From Syntrophomonadaceae bacterium (GTDB lineage: Bacteria; Bacillota; Syntrophomonadia; Syntrophomonadales; Syntrophomonadaceae), in assembly GCA_012522955.1 (NCBI GenBank), contig JAAYJK010000121.1, positions 1 to 45,063 on the forward strand: a stretch of DNA of 45,063 nt, read 5' to 3'. Shown piece after piece: positions 42,421 through 45,063 of the stretch; within the stretch, counting starts at the first letter, position 1, and every line of letters starts with the position of its first letter. Under the pieces are notes generated by a model. It did no database searches. It had not been told where the DNA came from and saw only the letters and a list, made by a program, of their open reading frames with translations. The position numbers and the translations under genes are program-made.

Positions 42421-44814
42421 ATGTCACATGGAGTAGGCCGCTTTAATATACGGAATTTACTGGTAATGCTAGTTTTGAGCATTACCATGGTCTTGGCTCT
42501 TTATAATGTAGCCCTGGCCTCTACAGCAACTATAACTGGCAGTGTAGTTAATATCAGATCAGGCCCGGGTACAGACTATGCTGTTGATGGAAATTTGCTC
42601 AAAGATACGGAAGTAAGGATTCTGCAAAGCCAGGGTGATTGGTATAAAATCAGCAGGGGCAGTTTGACTGGATGGGTCAGCAAATCCTTATTGGAAGTAA
42701 AACAGGTGGAACAGGTAAAGATTGTTGGCGACCCGGTTAACCTGCGCTCCGGGCCTGGAACGGATTATGAGGTATTAGATCAGGCCCGGAAAGGCGATTT
42801 ATTAACGCTGTTAGGAGCAACGGGAGAATGGTATCAGGTCCAAAATGCCGATGGATTAACCTGTTATGTGGTTGGCTATCTGGCTGAAAAATTAGATGCC
42901 GATGCGGGCAGCGGGCCAGCCCAAGAGGGTGCTGGGACTGCTAAACCGAGTCCAGCTCCAAGCAGTCAAAACCCGGTAGTTTACCTGGATGGGAAAAAGT
43001 TAAGTTTTGATGTAGAACCGATTATTGAAAACAGCCGGACTATGGTTCCCATAAGAGCCATCTTTGAGGCTTTGGGAGCCAAGGTAGAATGGGATAATGA
43101 TACCCGTACGGTAACTGCTGTAAAAGGCAGCACTACGGTAGTGCTGCCTATAGGTTCTACCAAGCCCACGGTTAATGGTCAGGTATGGCCTTTGGATGTT
43201 GCGGCCAAAATTTCCCAGAGCCGGACCCTGGCTCCCCTGCGTTTTGTAGGAGAAGCCTTGGGCAGCACTGTGAGTTGGGAAGCTGCTACCCGGACGGTAA
43301 GCATTAGCAGTAAATCTACTCAGGATGTACATAGTGTGGTGGTAAATGAATCCAAGGTAAACTTGCGCAACGGACCCTCTACCCAACATAATGCCATAGC
43401 TAGTGCCTTGCAGGGTGAGCGGCTGGCAGTATTAGCAGAGAAAGATGGCTGGTATCAGGTGAGTCGTTCTGGAACTACAGCCTGGGTGGCCAGTTGGGTG
43501 GTTAATGCGGCCCAGGAAGAGGAACAACCAAATCAGAATGGAACTCCTCCGGCTAACCCTGATACCGATCCAGTTGAACCGGTTGATCCCGTTGATCCTG
43601 GTAATATATCTAATGATGAAATGTGGATATCCTCCACCCGAAATAATGACGGAATTAGAATCGAGATGGAATCAACTTCCCCCATTAAACCAAGTATAGA
43701 TAAATCTGGCCAGCAAATAACTTATAAGATTAAGAATAAAAAAATTATGGATAATACCGGAATAAGCCAGTCAATAGGCCCTGGCAAGATGACTTTAACA
43801 GTGCAAAACTGGGATGATATTACTACGATTAAAATCAACCTGCCGGCAGGCACGGAATACTATACTGCCAGTGAAAATGGAGGGAAAAGAGAAGTTCTGG
43901 TAATTCCCAATCAAATCATCAAGATCATTCATGAAGCAGCTGATGCCAACGGAGAGAGTGTTATTATCCAAACCCTGGCTCCATCTGAGTTTATTAGCAA
44001 TAAGAGTGGAGATATCCTGGAGATTAAACTGAAAACTACCGCCATGGGACTTGAACAGACACGATATACCTATAGTGACAGTCCAATAATTAAACAGATG
44101 GACTTCAGCCAGACAGGCCAGGTTGATCCTTGGACTACGGTTAAGATAGACACCCGGGGCATGATCGATTACCGCATCTTTAGCACCAAGGATGACAATA
44201 GTATCAACATCGTTTTGCTGGCAGATGCCGAAAGTATTGAGCAGGAAGACAGGACCGACATAGTGGTATTGGATGCCGGACATGGGGGCAAGGAAAGCGG
44301 GGCTATCGGCTTTGGAGTTCAGGAGAAGGATATCAATCTGGCTATTACCCTGATGGCAGGAAAGATACTGGAGGATAATGGAGTAAACGTAAGTTATACC
44401 CGTAGCGATGACAGCTACCTGACCCTGACTGAACGGGCTGAGTATGCTAATAATCTAAATGCGGCCCTTTTTGTCTGTATTCATAATAATTCCTTCACCA
44501 GTCCCGAAGCCCATGGAACTGAAACTTACTACTATGCTCCCATCAGCGATTTGGAATTGATCTGGCAAAAAGAAGAAAGGGCTCGCCTGGCCGAATCTAT
44601 ACAGAACCAACTGGTTAAAACCCTGGGGCGTACCAACCGGGGAGTGAAGCAATACAATTATACCGTTTTGGTAAAAACCAAGATGCCCTCAGCATTAACC
44701 GAAGTATCTTTTATCAGCAATCCGACTGAAAATGAGTTGTTGTGCAATAAGAATTACCAGGAACGGGCAGCAGAAGCTATCGCCCAGGGGATCCTGGAAT
44801 ACCTGGGTAAATAG
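42421..44814 (+). CDS. Secreted multidomain N-acetylmuramoyl-L-alanine amidase
   Basis: A 797-residue wall hydrolase that cleaves the MurNAc to L-Ala bond. A signal peptide (basic lead, LLVMLVLSITMVLALYNVAL, then ALAS) precedes two bacterial SH3 domains (~33-93 and ~98-157). A copper-amine-oxidase-N-like stalk domain (~183-298) has two REALG-type repeats such as VPIRAIFEALGAKVEW. A third SH3 (~303-362), a proline-rich linker, an AMIN-like domain (~400-606) and Amidase_3 follow. The catalytic part has VVLDAGHGGKESGAIG (~613), a metal-site Glu in QEKDIN, CIHNN and catalytic Glu in LTEVSF (~758). ATG at 42421 fits GGAGGGG. It follows a structured leader. Confidence 0.96.
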   Translation: MSHGVGRFNIRNLLVMLVLSITMVLALYNVALASTATITGSVVNIRSGPGTDYAVDGNLLKDTEVRILQSQGDWYKISRGSLTGWVSKSLLEVKQVEQVKIVGDPVNLRSGPGTDYEVLDQARKGDLLTLLGATGEWYQVQNADGLTCYVVGYLAEKLDADAGSGPAQEGAGTAKPSPAPSSQNPVVYLDGKKLSFDVEPIIENSRTMVPIRAIFEALGAKVEWDNDTRTVTAVKGSTTVVLPIGSTKPTVNGQVWPLDVAAKISQSRTLAPLRFVGEALGSTVSWEAATRTVSISSKSTQDVHSVVVNESKVNLRNGPSTQHNAIASALQGERLAVLAEKDGWYQVSRSGTTAWVASWVVNAAQEEEQPNQNGTPPANPDTDPVEPVDPVDPGNISNDEMWISSTRNNDGIRIEMESTSPIKPSIDKSGQQITYKIKNKKIMDNTGISQSIGPGKMTLTVQNWDDITTIKINLPAGTEYYTASENGGKREVLVIPNQIIKIIHEAADANGESVIIQTLAPSEFISNKSGDILEIKLKTTAMGLEQTRYTYSDSPIIKQMDFSQTGQVDPWTTVKIDTRGMIDYRIFSTKDDNSINIVLLADAESIEQEDRTDIVVLDAGHGGKESGAIGFGVQEKDINLAITLMAGKILEDNGVNVSYTRSDDSYLTLTERAEYANNLNAALFVCIHNNSFTSPEAHGTETYYYAPISDLELIWQKEERARLAESIQNQLVKTLGRTNRGVKQYNYTVLVKTKMPSALTEVSFISNPTENELLCNKNYQERAAEAIAQGILEYLGK

Positions 44815-44878
44815 AAATTTAAGGGAGTATAGTATACTACAAAAAGCTATTTTATGAAAATAACTTCAAGCACTTTAT

Positions 44879-44916
44879 AAGGCTCAACTACCTCAATTAG
44901 GTTGCTGGGCCTTTCT
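44879..44916 (+). terminator. Terminator after the amidase gene
   Basis: Arms 44879-44893 and 44899-44913 form 13 pairs with two mismatches around a CAATT loop, with a short T-rich end. The hairpin lies 65 nt past the stop codon. Confidence 0.7.
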
Positions 44917-44946
44917 AACCGTATTAATGATAAACATGCAATGCCT

Positions 44947-45063
44947 GGCGGTCAAAGACCGCCCCTACAATAGGGTGCACGGTAGTACTGGCTCAACCCT
45001 ATGGGTAACTGTATGTACTGCACCGACAATATGGGTACACGGCCTGTAGGGGCGACCTGTGGT
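44947..45063. repeat. Cluster of dispersed palindromic repeats at the window end
   Basis: Positions 44947-44973 are the reverse complement of the type 1 core at 7141-7167. Positions 45045-45063 begin a type 2 element (TGTAGGGGCGACC) that runs out of the window. Between them, ACAATA-GGGTGCACGG (from 44967) recurs as ACAATATGGGTACACGG (from 45027). The 249 nt after the amidase hold only these repeats and a terminator. Confidence 0.8.

Overview
This window looks like a chromosomal segment of an anaerobic, endospore-forming Firmicute of the Clostridia, most likely Syntrophomonas or a close relative. The genus is inferred from gene order and protein style; no search was run. It carries spoVT, spoVB, yabP, yabQ and spoIIE, and it keeps the conserved Firmicute order spoVT-yabM-mazG-yabO-yabP-yabQ-divIC-yabR-spoIIE-tilS-ftsH-folP-folB-folK-dusB-lysS. 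Almost all of the DNA is coding. TTG and GTG starts with strong Shine-Dalgarno sites are common. I see no rRNA, tRNA, prophage, insertion sequence or CRISPR array.

Positions 1-7100 hold the sporulation and division cluster: spoVT (cut by the window edge), a SpoVB-type flippase, MazG, HU, an RqcP-like S4 protein, YabP, YabQ, a small helix-turn-helix protein, DivIC, an S1-domain protein and a Ppx/GppA phosphatase. A structured leader lies before yabP and a cluster of four DnaA-box-like sites lies before the divIC pair. Positions 7100-13860 hold spoIIE, behind a promoter with Spo0A-type 21-bp spacing, then tilS, ftsH and ndk.

Positions 13900-25050 are a cofactor block. folP-folB-folK make the dihydropteroate precursor. 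A DUF2520 Rossmann protein plus panB-panC-panD make pantothenate. nadA-nadB-nadC make NAD from aspartate. A decayed bioY follows, then coaX (pantothenate kinase) and dusB. Both aspartate-derived vitamins and the first CoA step therefore sit together.

Positions 25230-29850 hold a little-studied trio (an XRE-type regulator, a protein usually labelled 'quinate 5-dehydrogenase', and an unrecognised Rossmann-like protein), then greA and lysS.

Positions 30000-44820 form a cell-envelope region. The plus strand has a small membrane protein and a GT4 glycosyltransferase. A minus-strand cluster encodes CsaB, MurJ, a UDP-sugar dehydrogenase, a TuaH-like glycosyltransferase, an O-antigen polymerase/ligase-like protein and a DUF4330 protein. 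Divergent to these are a WecA/TagO-type initiating transferase, an LCP attachment enzyme and a multidomain cell-wall amidase. Together they look like synthesis, flipping, polymerisation, pyruvylation and wall attachment of a uronic-acid-containing secondary cell-wall polymer, perhaps an anchor for SLH-domain proteins. The amidase gene follows a leader of about 200 nt with nested helices that I could not assign to a known riboswitch class. A family of short palindromic repeats is scattered through the intergenic DNA, and one copy supplies the stop codon of dusB.
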